A stretch of 64,000 nucleotides of DNA from Eriocheir sinensis (taxonomy: Eukaryota; Arthropoda; Malacostraca; Decapoda; Varunidae): the NCBI RefSeq assembly GCF_024679095.1, contig NC_066553.1, positions 7,788,376 through 7,852,375 on the forward strand. Direction: 5' to 3'. A program made the translations under genes and the position numbers. This document shows, in pieces, positions 24,124 through 43,200 of this stretch; positions within the stretch are counted from its first letter, which is position 1; each line of letters opens with the position of its first letter. Below the pieces are notes generated by a model. The model was not told the origin of the DNA. It saw nothing but the letters and a program-made list of their open reading frames with translations, and searched no databases.

Positions 24124-25118
24124 TTACTTACTATATAACAAGTTCCTCTTTTGAAGAGCAAGTTTGATTTCATTATTAAACCACGGAGGATTTTTAACTT
24201 TTCGGCGCTTTTCACAAGATTGCACGGATTTATTTTGTTCAGTTAGTAATCGAGCTTTAAAGTCTTGCCAAGATTCTTCGACGTCGATGTTGGATACTAA
24301 TTGAAAGTTCGTTAATGACTGTCTAATTCTTTCAAAATCCACTCTTTTAAAATTGGAAACCAATATCTTATTCGCTGCAATCCTTGTTTGAGCTCTTATG
24401 TCGAGACGCACCAGTCTATGATCGCATGATCCGAGGTGTTCGCCAACGCTAACATTGTCAACTAAGTTATTTTGGGTTACTAATACAAAATCAAGAACAT
24501 TATTATCCCGCGTTGGTTCACTAACCATTTGGCTAAGGCAGTTGTTTTCAACGAAGTCTAGCATCCTGTGCGATTCCCCCTCGGATCCCGTGAGTGTCTG
24601 CCAGTCTAGATCTATATGCTGTAGATTAAAATTGCCCAAAATCAGTGCATCACTGTTTCGGAGTGTTCTTTGCAAAACGCTATACATTATTTCACCATCC
24701 TCGCGTGATTGGCCTGGAGGCGTATAAGAGACGGATTTGTTGATTTTAAATTGATCGGTGTTTGTACTCACGCTCACGTGTTCTACAGTACTGTCCTCCG
24801 GTGTTTTATCAACGGGCTGTAAGCTACTTTTGACGTAAAGAGCCACTCTTCCACCTCTACGACTAACTCGGTCTTTATTGAAAAATATAAAGTTATCTAT
24901 TATATTCAGAAAATAAGTCATTATTAGCGGTGTCAATAGATGTTTCAGTTACGGCAATTACATCAAAGTCTTCTGTTTTAGTTTGGCACTGCTATTCATC
25001 GATCTTATTTCTTAAGCTTCGAACGTTAAAGCTAAGAACCCTTAAATTGTCTTTTGTTATAACTCGAGAAACGGAGTTGTTAGTTGTTTTACGATTTACT
25101 GAAGTGGTGGCCGCATGA
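24124..25118 (-). pseudogene. CR1-type LINE endonuclease (APE-like) domain, broken
   Basis: In mobile elements of this type the endonuclease nicks the target DNA to prime reverse transcription. Readable pieces in order: LRVLSFNVRSLRNKIDE, then a TAG; VIAVTETSID; a frameshift near 24,905; RRGGRVALYVKSSLQPV; GNFNLQHIDLDW; and LGSCDHRLVRLDI. The family catalytic segment is usually GDFN; here Asp is replaced by Asn. The final SDH-type segment is present as SCDH. One stop and at least one frameshift break the domain. A tail KNPPWFNNEIK links it to the reverse transcriptase. Confidence 0.85.
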
Positions 25119-25130
25119 CAACTATTTATA

Positions 25131-25706
25131 AGAGAATGTGTATTTTTTCTATATGTATTTTTATAAAACTGCTTTATTTACTGTAGGTATATATATTTTT
25201 ATAGAAATCTACGTTATTTTATAATGTATTCATGCCTTATATTTTGAAACAGTGTATATATTTGAAACAATTACATTGTTTCTATAATAGCGCTAATAAG
25301 AGTAAAATTGTATTATTGAAATAGATATACCAAAATACATATAAAAAGGAATGTAAATTTGTTTTGCACAAAATATGTATACGAATACACATAAAATAAC
25401 GTAGATTTCTATAAAATATATATACAAAATACACATAAAATGAAGTAAATACGTATAAAAATGTATACAAAATACACATAAAAAATAATGTAAAATTCGT
25501 ATCAAAATAAATAAACAAAATACCAATAAAAAGGAGAAGTAATATTTTGTATAAATATAAATATACAAATATACACACATAAAATAACGTAAATTTATAT
25601 AAAACTATATACAAAAATACACAGAAGTAATTAAATTTGTATAAAAATATATACAAAACACACACAAAATAAGCTAAATTTGAATTGAAATATATATACA
25701 AATACA
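25131..25706. repeat. Satellite blocks 1 (+) and 2 (-)
   Basis: A short plus-orientation stretch to about 25,304, next to the LINE 5' end, then minus orientation to about 25,706. The two face each other as a diverged inverted repeat (ATAGAAATCTACGTTATTTT at about 25,200 against its complement near 25,400). Confidence 0.75.
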
Positions 25707-27085
25707 AATTTGCCTAACTTTATGTGTATTTTGCATATCTATTTTCAAACAAATTTAAATTATTTTTGTGTATTTTTGTATATATATCAAATTTAGATTA
25801 TTTATTTGTTTTTGTATATATATTTTCCTACAAATATACATTCTTTTATTGAATTTTGTGTATTTAATTACGAATCTACATTATTTTTTTTGTGTATTCT
25901 GTATATATATTTTCTACATATTTAAATTATTATATGTGTATTTATATATACATTTTCATAAAATTTACGTTATTTTATTGTGTGTATTCATTATATATTT
26001 TGAAACAAATTTTATAAATTCATGTTATTTATGTGTATTTATATATATATTTTCAAACAAATTTATATTATTTTATGTATTCTTACATATATTTTATTAC
26101 AAATTTACCTTATTTATGTTTATTTTGTATATTTTATTTCATTTAATATAATCAAATTTAAATTTATTATATATGCATTTGTATATTAATTTTAATAAAT
26201 TTAATTATTCTATGTGTATTTTTCTATATGTATTTTTATAAAACTATGCTTTATTTTATGGGTATTTTGCATCTTTATTTTCATACAAATTTACGTTATT
26301 TTATTGATATTCTGCTCATTCATTTTGATACGATTTGACATTATTCTATGTGTATTTTGTATATATTTTTCATACAAATTTACGTTATTTTATGTGTATT
26401 TGTTTATATATTTTGACACAAATTTACAATATTTTATGGGTATTTTGTATATATATTTCATAAGAAATTTACCTAGTTTTATGTGTATTTTGAATATCTA
26501 TTTTCATTCAAAGTCAAATTATTTTTATGTATTTTTGTATATATTTCAATACAAATTTTAGTTAGGTTATGTGTATTTTGTAAATCTATTTTCATTTAAA
26601 TATATATTATTTTATTGGTATTTTGTTGATTTATATTCATATTCAATTTACATTATTTTAAATGTACTTTGTATATATATTTTTATACGCATTTACATTA
26701 TTTAATATTTATTTTGAGTATATAATTTTATACAAATTCATGGTATTTTATGTGTATTTGTATATATATTTTCATATAAATTTACATTATTTTATGTGTA
26801 TTTTGTACATATATTTCATTACAAATTTACCTTATTTTATGTTTATTTTGTATGTGTATTTTGTACATTTATATTTATACAAATACACATTCTTTTATTG
26901 GTATTTTGTTTATTTATTTTGTTTCGAATTTACATTATTTTATGTCTATTTTGTTTACATTTTTTTATACGTATTTACTTAATTTTATGTGTATTTTGTA
27001 TATATATTTTTATAGAAATCTACGTTATTTTATGTGTATTCGTACATATATTTTGAAACAAATTTACATTGTTTTATATGTACAA
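25707..27085 (+). repeat. Satellite block 3 (+)
   Basis: Plus-orientation monomers. Paralogous to 38,857-40,240 (offset about 13,155). Confidence 0.8.
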
Positions 27086-30000
27086 TAAGGTAAATTTGTA
27101 TTGAAATAGATATGCAAAATACATATAAAGCAATGTAAATTTGTTTCAAAATATGTATACGAATACACCTAAAATAACGTGAATTTCTATAAAAATATAT
27201 ATACAAAATACATATAAAATAAAGTAAATACGTATAAAAATGTACAAAATACACATAAAATAATGTAAATTCGTATCAAAATAAATAAACAAAATACCAA
27301 TAAAAGAATGTGTATTTGTATAAATATAAATATACAAAATACACATAAAATAACGTAAATTTATATAAAACTATATAAAAAATACACAAGTAATTAAATT
27401 TGTATGAAAATATATACAAAACACACACAAAATAAGCTAAATTTGAATTGAAATATATACAAAATACATGAAATAAAGTAAATTGGTATCAAAATATTTA
27501 TACAAATACATATAATAACGTAAATTTGTATGAAAATATATAAACAAAATACACATTAAATAATGTAAATACGTATAAAAAAATGTGTACAAAATACACA
27601 TATAATCATGTAATTTGTATCAAAATAAATAAACAAAATACCAATAAAATAATATAAATTTGTATGAGTAAACGTGTATAAATATAAATGTACAAAATAC
27701 ACATACAAAATAAACATAAAATAAGGTATATTTGTAATGAAATATATGTACAAAATACACATAAAATAATGTAAATTTATATGAAAATATATATACAAAT
27801 ACACATAAAATACCATGAATTTGTATAAAATTATATATTCAAAATAAATATTAAATAATGTAAATGCGTATAAAAATATATATAAAAAGTACATATAAAA
27901 TAATGTAAATTCGTATCAATATAAATCAACAAAATACCAATAAAATAATATATATTTGAATGAAAATAGATTTACAAAATACACATAACATAGCTAAAAT
28001 TTGTATTGAAATATATACAAATATACATAAAAATAATTTGAGTTTGTATGAAAATAGATATTCAAAAGACACATAAAACTAGGTAAATTTCTTTTGAAAT
28101 ATATATACAAAATACCCATAAAATATTGTAAATTTGTGTCAAAATATATAAACAAATACACATAAAATAATGCCAAATCGTATCAAAATGAATGAGCAAA
28201 ATATCAATAAAATAATGTAAATTTTCATGAAAATAAGGATGCAAAATACCCATAAAATAAAGCATATTTCTGTAAAAATACATATACAAAAATACACATA
28301 GAATAATTAAGTTTGTATTAAAATTAATATACAAAATGCATATACAATAAGGTAAATTTGTATTGAAAAAATATGCAACATACACATAAAAGTGTAAATT
28401 TGTTTCAAAATCTATATACGAATACACATAATATAACGTAGATTTCTATAGAAATATATATACAAAATACAGATGAAATGATGTAAATACGTATAAAAAT
28501 ATATATACAAAATACACATTAAAAAAATTAAATTCTCGTCAAAATAAATAACCAAAATATCAATTAAGAATGTGTATTTGTATGAAAATAGATATACAAA
28601 ATACTCATAAAATAACCTAAGTTTGAATAAAACTATATACAAAAATACACAAAAATAATTTAAATTTGTATGAAAATAAATATACAAAATACACATAAAA
28701 TTAGGTAAATTTGTATTGAAATACATATACAAAATACACATAAAATAATGGAAGTTTGAATGAAAATATATAAACATATACACTTAAAATAACGTAAATT
28801 TGTATCAAATATATATACAAAATACTAATTAAATAATGTTAATATGTATAAAAAAATATATTCAAAACACAAATAGAATAATGTAAAATCGTATCAAAAT
28901 ATATACACAGAATATTAATAAAATAATGTAAATTTGTATGAAAATAAAAATGCAAAATAGCCATAAAATAACGCATAACCAAAATACACATAAAATATTA
29001 GAATTTGTATTAAAATAAATATAAAAAATGCACATACTTGAAGGTAAATTTGTATTGAAATAGATATGCAAAATACATATAAAATAATGTAAATTTGTTT
29101 CAAAATATATATACGAAAACAAATAAAATAACGTTGATTTCTATAAAAATATATACAAAATACACATAAAATCGTATCAAAATAAAAAAACAAAATACTT
29201 GTAAAAGAAAGTGTATTTGTATAAATATAAATATACAAAATTCACATAAAATATCGTAAATTTGTATAAAAAACTATACAAAATACACAGAAGTAATTAA
29301 ATTTGTATGAAAATATATATACAAAATACAGCTAAAATAAGCTAAGTTTGAATTGAAATGTACATACAAAATACATAAAATAATGTAAATCTGTATCAAA
29401 ATATTTATACAAATACATATAATAACGTAGATTTGTTTAAAAATATATAAACAAAATACACATTAAGTAATGTAAATACGTATAAAAAATATGTACAAAA
29501 TACACATATAATCATGTAATTCTTATCAAAATAAATAAACTTAATAGCAATAAAATAATGTAAATTTGTGAGAAAACATATACAAATAACGCAAATTTCT
29601 ATAAAAATATATGTACAAAATGCACATAAAATATAGTAAATTAGCATAAAATATATATACAAATCACACACTAAATAATGTAAATGCGTACATAAAATAA
29701 CCTAAATTTGTATAAAACTATATACAAACATACACAAAAATAATTTAAATTTGTTTGAAAAGAAATATACAAAATACACATAAAATTAGGTAAATTTGTA
29801 TGAAATACATATACAAAATACACATCAAATAATGTAAATTTGAATAAAAATATATAAACAAATACACTTAAAATAACGTAAATTTGTATAAAATATATAT
29901 GCAAGATACACATTAAATAATGTAAATGTGTATAAAAAAATATATACAAAAAACAAATAGAATAATGTAAAATCGTATCAAAATAAATACACAGAATATC

Positions 30001-32595
30001 AATAAAATAATGTAAATTTGTATGAAAATAAAGATGCAAAATTCCCAAAAATTATCGCATTTTTTATAAAAATATATATACCAAAATACACATAAAATAT
30101 TTAAATATGTATTGAAATAAATATACAAAATGCATATACAATAAATTAAATTTGTATTGAAAGAGATATTCAAAAATACATATAAAACAATGTAAATTTG
30201 TTTCAAAATATATATACAAATACACTTAAAATAAAGTAGATTTCTATAGAAATATATATACAAAATACATATGAAATTATGTAAATACGTATAAAAATAT
30301 ATATACAAAATACATATCAAATAATGTAAATTCGTGTCAAAATAAATAAACAAAATATCATGAAAAGAATGTGTATTTGTATGAAAATAGATAATAGATA
30401 ATAAATTTGTATAAAATATATATGCAAGATACACATGAAATAATGTAAATATGTATAAAAAAGTATATACAAAAAACAAATAGAATAATGTAAAATCGTA
30501 TCAAAATAAATACACCGAATATTAATAAAATAATGTAAATTTGTATGAAAATAAAGATGCAAAATTCCCATAAAATAGCGCATTTCTTATAAAAATATAT
30601 ATACCAAAATACACATAATATATTTAAATTTGTATTGAAATAAATATACAAAATGTACATACAATAAGGTAAATTTGTATTGAAAGAGATATGCAAAAAT
30701 ACATATAAAACAATGTAAATTTGTTTCAAAATATATATACGAATACAAATAAAAAAACGTAGATTTCTATAAAAATATATTTACAAAATACACATAAAAT
30801 TAAGTAAATACGTATAAAAAAATGTATACAAAATACACATAAAATAATGTAAATTCGAATTAAAATAAATAAACAAAATACCAATAAATGAATGTGTATT
30901 TGGATAAATACAAATATACTAAATACACATACAAAATAAACATAAAATAAGGTAGATTTGTAATCAAATATATGTACAAAATACACATAAAATAATGTAA
31001 ATTTATATGAAAATATATATACAAATACACAAAAAATACCATGAATCTGTATAAAAATATATATTCAAAATAAATATTAAATAATGTAAAAGCGTATAAA
31101 AATATATATACAAAGTACATATAAAATGAAAATTAAGATGCAAAATACCTATAAAATAACGCATTTTTTATAAAATTATTGATACCAAAATACACATAAA
31201 ATATTTGAACTTGTTTTAAAATAAATATACAAAATGCACATACAATTACGTAAATTTGTATTAAAATAGATATGCAAAATACATATAAAATAATGTAAAT
31301 TTGTTTCTAAATATATATACGAATACACATAAAATAACGTAGATTTCTATAAAAATACATATACAAAATACACATAAAATTAAGTAAATACGTATAAAAA
31401 AATGTATACAAAATACACATAAAATAATGTAAATTCGTATAAATGTAAATAAACAATATACCAATAAAAGAATGTGTATTTGTATAAATATAAATATACA
31501 AAATGCACATAAAATAACGTAAATTTCTATAAAACTATATACATAAAATAACGCAAATTTCTATAAAAATATATGTACAAAAATAAACATTAAATAAATT
31601 TGCATAAAAATATATATACAAAACACACATTAGATAATGTAAATGAGTATTAAATATGTATACAAAATACCTATGAAATAATCTAAATTCGTATCGAATT
31701 AAATTAAGAAATACCAATAAAATAATGTAATTTTAGATGAAAATATATATACAAAATACACATAAAATAACCTAAATACAAATACAAATATACACATAAA
31801 ATATTTTAAAATTGAATGAAATAAATATACAAAATAAACATAAAATAAGGTAAATTTGTAATGAAATATATGAAAAAATACACATAAAATAATATAAATT
31901 TGTATGAAAATATATATACAAATACACATTAAATAACATGAATTTGTATAAAATTTGTATCAAAATATATACTTATACACACAATAAAATAACGTAATTT
32001 TTTATGAAAATGTATATACAAAATACACATAAAATAATTTAAATACGTAGAAAAATATATATACAAAAAACACATAAAATAATGTAAATATGTATGAAAA
32101 TATATAAACAAATACACATAAAATAATGTAAATTTGGATAAAATATATATCATAAAATAATGTAAATTCGTATCAAAATAAATAAACAAAATACCAATAA
32201 AAGAATGTGTATTTGTATGAATATAAATATACTAAATACACATAAAATAACGTAAATTTATATAAAACTATATACAAAAATACACAGAAGTAATTAAATT
32301 TGTATGAAAATATATACAAAATACACACGAAATAAGCTAAATTTGAATTGAAATATATATATATACAAAATACATGAAATAAAGTAAATTTGTATCAAAA
32401 TATTTATACAAATACACATATAATAACGTAAATTTGTATGAAAATGTATAAACAAAATACACATTAAATAATGTAAATACGTATAAAAAAAATATGTACA
32501 AAATACACATATAATCATGTAATTCGTATCAAAATAAATAAACAAAATACCAATAAAATAACAAATTTGTATGAGTAAACGTGTATGTTGCATAT
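27086..32595 (-). repeat. Satellite block 4 (-)
   Basis: Minus-orientation monomers, 5.5 kb, paralogous to 40,241-45,855 at an offset drifting from about 13,150 to 13,280 because of small indels. Confidence 0.8.
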
Positions 32596-33470
32596 TTTTT
32601 CAATACAAATTTACCTTATTATATACGTATTTTGTATATTAATTTTAATACAAATTTAATTATTCGATGTGTATTTTGTATCTGTATTTTATAAACATAT
32701 TCTTTATTTTTGGGTATTTTGTCTCTTTATTCATACAAATTTACATTATTTTATTGATATTCTGCTCATTCATTTTGATAGGAATTGACATTATTCTATG
32801 TGTATTTTGTATATATTTTCATACAAACGTTATTTATATGTATTTATTTATATATTTTGACACAAATTTACAATATTTTATGGGTATTTTGTATAAACAT
32901 TTCAAAAGAAATTTACCTAGTTTTATGTGTATTTTGTATATCTATTTTCATACAAACTCAAATTATTTCTATGTATTTTTGTATATATTTTAATACAAAT
33001 TTTAGTTATGTTATGTGTATTTTGTAAATTTATTTTCATTCAAATATATATTATTTTATTGGTGTTTTGTTGATTTATATTGATACAATTTACATTATTT
33101 ATATGTACTTTCTATATATTTTTATACGCTTTTCCATTATTTAATATTTATTTTGAATATATATTTTTATACAAATTCATGGTATTTTATGTGTATTTGT
33201 ATATATATTTTCATATAAATTTACATTATTTTATGTGTATTTTGAACATATATTTTATTACAAATCTACCTTATTTTATGTTTATTTTGTATGTGTATTT
33301 AGTATATTTATATTTATCCAAATACACATTCTTTTATTGGTATTTTGTTTATTTATTTTGATACGAATTTTCATTTTTTTAGGTGTATTTGATATATATA
33401 TTTTTATACTTATTTACATAATTTTATATGTATTTTGAATATATATTTTCATAGAAATTTACTCTATATG
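32596..33470 (+). repeat. Satellite block 5 (+)
   Basis: Plus-orientation monomers. The same segment with the same two switch points recurs at 45,856-46,745 and 52,033-52,975. Confidence 0.8.
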
Positions 33471-38705
<5,235 letters not shown>

Positions 38706-40240
38706 ATATAATATATTTTTATACATATTTAAAATATTTAATGTATATTTTGTATATATATTTTATCCAAATTTACGTTATTTTATATGTATTTGTTTAT
38801 ATATTTTCATACAAATTTACATTATTTTATGTGAGTTTTGTATATGTATTTCAATACAAATTTGCCTAACTTTATGTGTATTTTGCATATCTATTTTCAA
38901 ACAAATTTAAATTATTTTTGTGTATTTTTGTATATATTTTTATACAAATTTTAGTTATTTTATTTGTTTTTTGTATATATATTTTCCTACAAATATACAT
39001 TCTTTTATTGGAATTTTGTGTATTTAATTTTTTACGAATCTACATTATTTTTTTTTGTGTATTCTGTATATATATTTTTCTACGTATTTAAATTATTTTA
39101 TGTGTATTTTATATATACATTTTCATAAAAATTTACGTTATTTTATTGTGTGTATTCGTATATATTTTGAAACAAATTTTATACAAATTCATGTTATTTT
39201 ATGTGTATTTGTATATATATTTTCAAACAAATTTATATTATTTTATGTGTATTCTTACATATATTTTATTACAAATTTACCTTATTTTATGTTTATTTTG
39301 TATATTTATTTCATTTAATATAATCAAATTTAAATTTATTGTATATGCATTTTGTATATTAATTTTAATACAAATTTAATTATTCTATGTGTATTTTTCT
39401 ATATGTATTTTTATAAAACTATGCTTTATTTTATGGGTATTTTGCATCTTTATTTTCATACAAATTTACGTTATTTTATTGATATTCTGCTCATTCATTT
39501 TGATACGATCTATGTGTATTTTGTATATATTTTTCATACAAATTTACGTTATTTTATGTGTATTTGTTTATATATTTTGACACAAATTTACAATATTTTA
39601 TGGGTATTTTGTATATATATTTCATAAGAAATTTACCTAGTTTTATGTGTATTTTGAATATCTATTTTCATTCAAAGTCAAATTATTTTTATGTATTTTT
39701 GTATATATTTCAATACAAATTTTAGTTAGGTTATGTGTATTTTGTAAATCTATTTTCATTCAAATATATATTATTTTATTGGTATTTTGTTGATTTATAT
39801 TGATACGAATTTACACTATTTTATATGTACTTTGTATATATATTTTTATACGCATTTACATTATTTAATATTAATTTGAGTATATAATTTTATACAAATT
39901 CATGGTATTTTATGTGTATTTGTATATATATTTTCATATAAATTTACATTATTTTATGTATTATGTACATATATTTCATTACAAATTTACCTTATTTTAT
40001 GTTTATTTTATGTATTTTGTACATTTATATTTATACAAATACACATTCTTTTATTGGTATTTTGCTTATTTATTTTGTTTCGAATTTACATTATTTTATG
40101 TGTATTTTGTTTACATTTTTTATACGTATTTACTTAATTTTATGTGTATTTTGTATATATATTTTTATAGAAATCTACGTTATTTTATGTGTATTCGTAC
40201 ATATATTTTGAAACAGATTTACATTGTTTTATATGTACAA
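38706..40240 (+). repeat. Satellite block 7 (+)
   Basis: Plus-orientation monomers; paralogous to block 3 and, in its first part, to the start of block 13. Confidence 0.8.
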
Positions 40241-43200
40241 TAAGGTAAATTTGTATTGAAATAGATATGCAAAATACATATAAAGCAATGTAAATTTGTT
40301 TCAAAATATGTATACGAATACACATAAAATAACGTAGATTTCTATAAGAAAATGTATACAAAATACACATAAAATGAAGTAAATACGTATAAAAATGTAT
40401 ACAAAATACACATAAAATAATGTAAATTCGTATCAAAATAAATAAACAAAATACCAATAAAAGAATGTGTATTTGTATAAATATAAATATACAAAATACA
40501 CATAAAATAACGTAAATTTATATAAAACTATATACAAAAATACACAGAAGTAATTAAATTTGTATGAAAATATATACAAAACACACACAAAATAAGCTAA
40601 ATTTGAATTGAAATATATATACAAAATACATGAAATAAAGTAAATTGGTATCAAAATATTTATTCAAATACACATATAATAACGTAAATTTGTATGAAAA
40701 TATATAAACAAAATACACATTAAATAATGTAAATACGTATAAAAAAATGTGTACAAAATACACATATAATCATGTAATTCGTATCAAAATAAATAAACAA
40801 AATACCAATAAAATAATATAAATTTGTATGAGTAAACGTGTATAAATATAAATGTACAAAATACACATACAAAATAAACATAAAATAAGGTAATTTTGTA
40901 ATGAAATATATGTACAAAATACACATAAAATAATGTAAATTTATATGAAAATATATATACAAATACACATAAAATACCATGAATTTGTATAAAATTATAT
41001 ATTCAAAATAAATATTAAATAGTGTAAATGCGTATAAAAATATAGATAAAAAGTACATGTACAATAATGTAAATTCGTATCAATATAAATCAACAAAATA
41101 CCGATAAAATAATATATATTTGAATGAAAATAGATTTACAAAATACACATAACATAACTAAAATTTGTATTGAAATATATGCAAAAATACATAAAAATAA
41201 TTTGAGTTTGTATGAAAATAGATATTCAAAATACACATAAAACTAGGTAAATTTCTTTTGAAATATATATACAAAATACCCATAAAATATTGTAAATTTG
41301 TGTCAAAATATATAAACCAATACACATAAAATAACGTAAATTTGTATGAAAAATATTTACAAAATACACATAGAATAATGTCAAATCGTATCAAAATGAA
41401 TGAGCAGAATATCAATAAAATAACGTAAATTTGTATGAAAATAAAGATGCAAAATACCCATAAAATAAAACATATTTTTATAAAAATACATATACAAAAA
41501 TACACATAGAATAATTAAATTTGTATTAAAATTAATATACAAAATGCATTTACAATAAGGTAAATTTGTATTGAAAAAATATGCAAAATACACATAAAAG
41601 TGTAAATTTGTTTAAAAATCTATATACGAATACACATAATATAACGTAGATTTCTATAGAAATATATATACAAAATACACATGAAATGATGTAAATACGT
41701 ATAAAAATATATATACAAAATACACATTAAATAATTTAAATTCTCGTCAAAATAAATAAACAAAATATAATAAAAGAATGTGTATTTGTATGAAAATAGA
41801 TATACAAAATACTCATAAAATAACCTAAGTTTGTATAAAACTATTTACAAAAATACACAAAAATAATTTAAATTTGAATGAAAATAAATATACAAAATAC
41901 ACATAAAATTAGGTAAATTTGTATTGAAATACATATACAAAATACACATAAAATAATGGAAGTTTGAATGAAAATATATAAACATATGCACTTAAAATAA
42001 CGTAAATTTGTATCAAATATATATACAAAATACTAATTAAATAATGTAAGTATGTATAAAAAAATATATACAAAACACAAATAGAATAATGTAAAATCGT
42101 ATCAAAATAAATACACAGAATATTAATAAAATAATGTAAATTTGTTTGAAAATAAAGATGCAAAATAGCCATAAAATAACGCATTTTTTATAAAAATATA
42201 TATACCAAAATACACATAAAATATTAAAATTTTTATTAAAATAAATATAAAAAATGCACATACTGTAAGGTAAATTTGTATTGAAATAGATATGCAAAAT
42301 ACATATAAAACAATGTAAATTTGTTTCAAAATATATATACGAATACACATAAAATAACGTTGATTTCTATAAAAATATATACAAAATACACATAAAATGA
42401 AGTAAATACGTATAAAAAAATGAATACAAAATACACATAAAAATCGTATCAAAATAAATAAACAAAATACCAGTAAAAGACAGTGTATTTGTATAAATAT
42501 AAATATACAAAATACACATAAAATCTCGTAAATTTGTATAAAACTATATACAAAAATACACAGAAGTTATTAAATTTGTATGAAAATATATATACAAAAT
42601 ACAGCTAAAATAAGCTAAATTTGAATTGAAATGTACATACAAAATACATAAAATAATGTAAATCTGTATCAAAATATTTATACAAATACATATAATAACG
42701 TAGATTTGTTTAAAAATATATAAACAAAATACACATTAAGTAATGTAAATACGTATAAAAAATATGTAGAAAATACACATATAATCATGTAATTCGTATC
42801 AAAATAAATAAACAAAATAGCAATAAAATAATGTAAATTTGTATGAGAAAACATATACAAATAACGCAAATTTCTATAAAAATATATGTACAAAAATGCA
42901 CATAAAATAAAGTAAATTAGCATAAAAATATATATACAAAACACACACTAAATAATGTAAATGCGTACATAAAATAACCTAAATTTGTATAAAACTATAT
43001 ACAAAAATACACAAAAATAATTTAAATTTGTTTGAAAAGAAATATACAAAATACACATAAAATTAGGTAAATTTGTATGGAAATACATATACAAAATACA
43101 CATCAAATAATGTAAATTTGAATGAAAATATATAAACAAATACACTTAAAATAACGTAAATTTGTATAAAATATATATGCAAGATACACATTAAATAATG

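Larger units (their letters stand above)
22291..25118 (-). mobile_element. CR1-clade LINE, degenerate, ORF2 nearly complete
   Basis: Endonuclease and reverse transcriptase remnants lie in the expected order on the minus strand over about 2.8 kb, with stops and frameshifts but no large rearrangement. The 3' untranslated end is short and carries AACCTAGTTT twice before the (CT)n tail. The 5' end is lost at about 25,118, within or just before the start of the endonuclease domain, and it abuts the A+T-rich satellite. The lack of an intact frame rules out autonomous activity. Confidence 0.88.

Noticed and set aside
23094..24727. Opposite-strand and alternative-phase frames within the CR1-type element
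   Set aside because: They are shadows of the endonuclease/reverse transcriptase frame, which has recognisable motifs.
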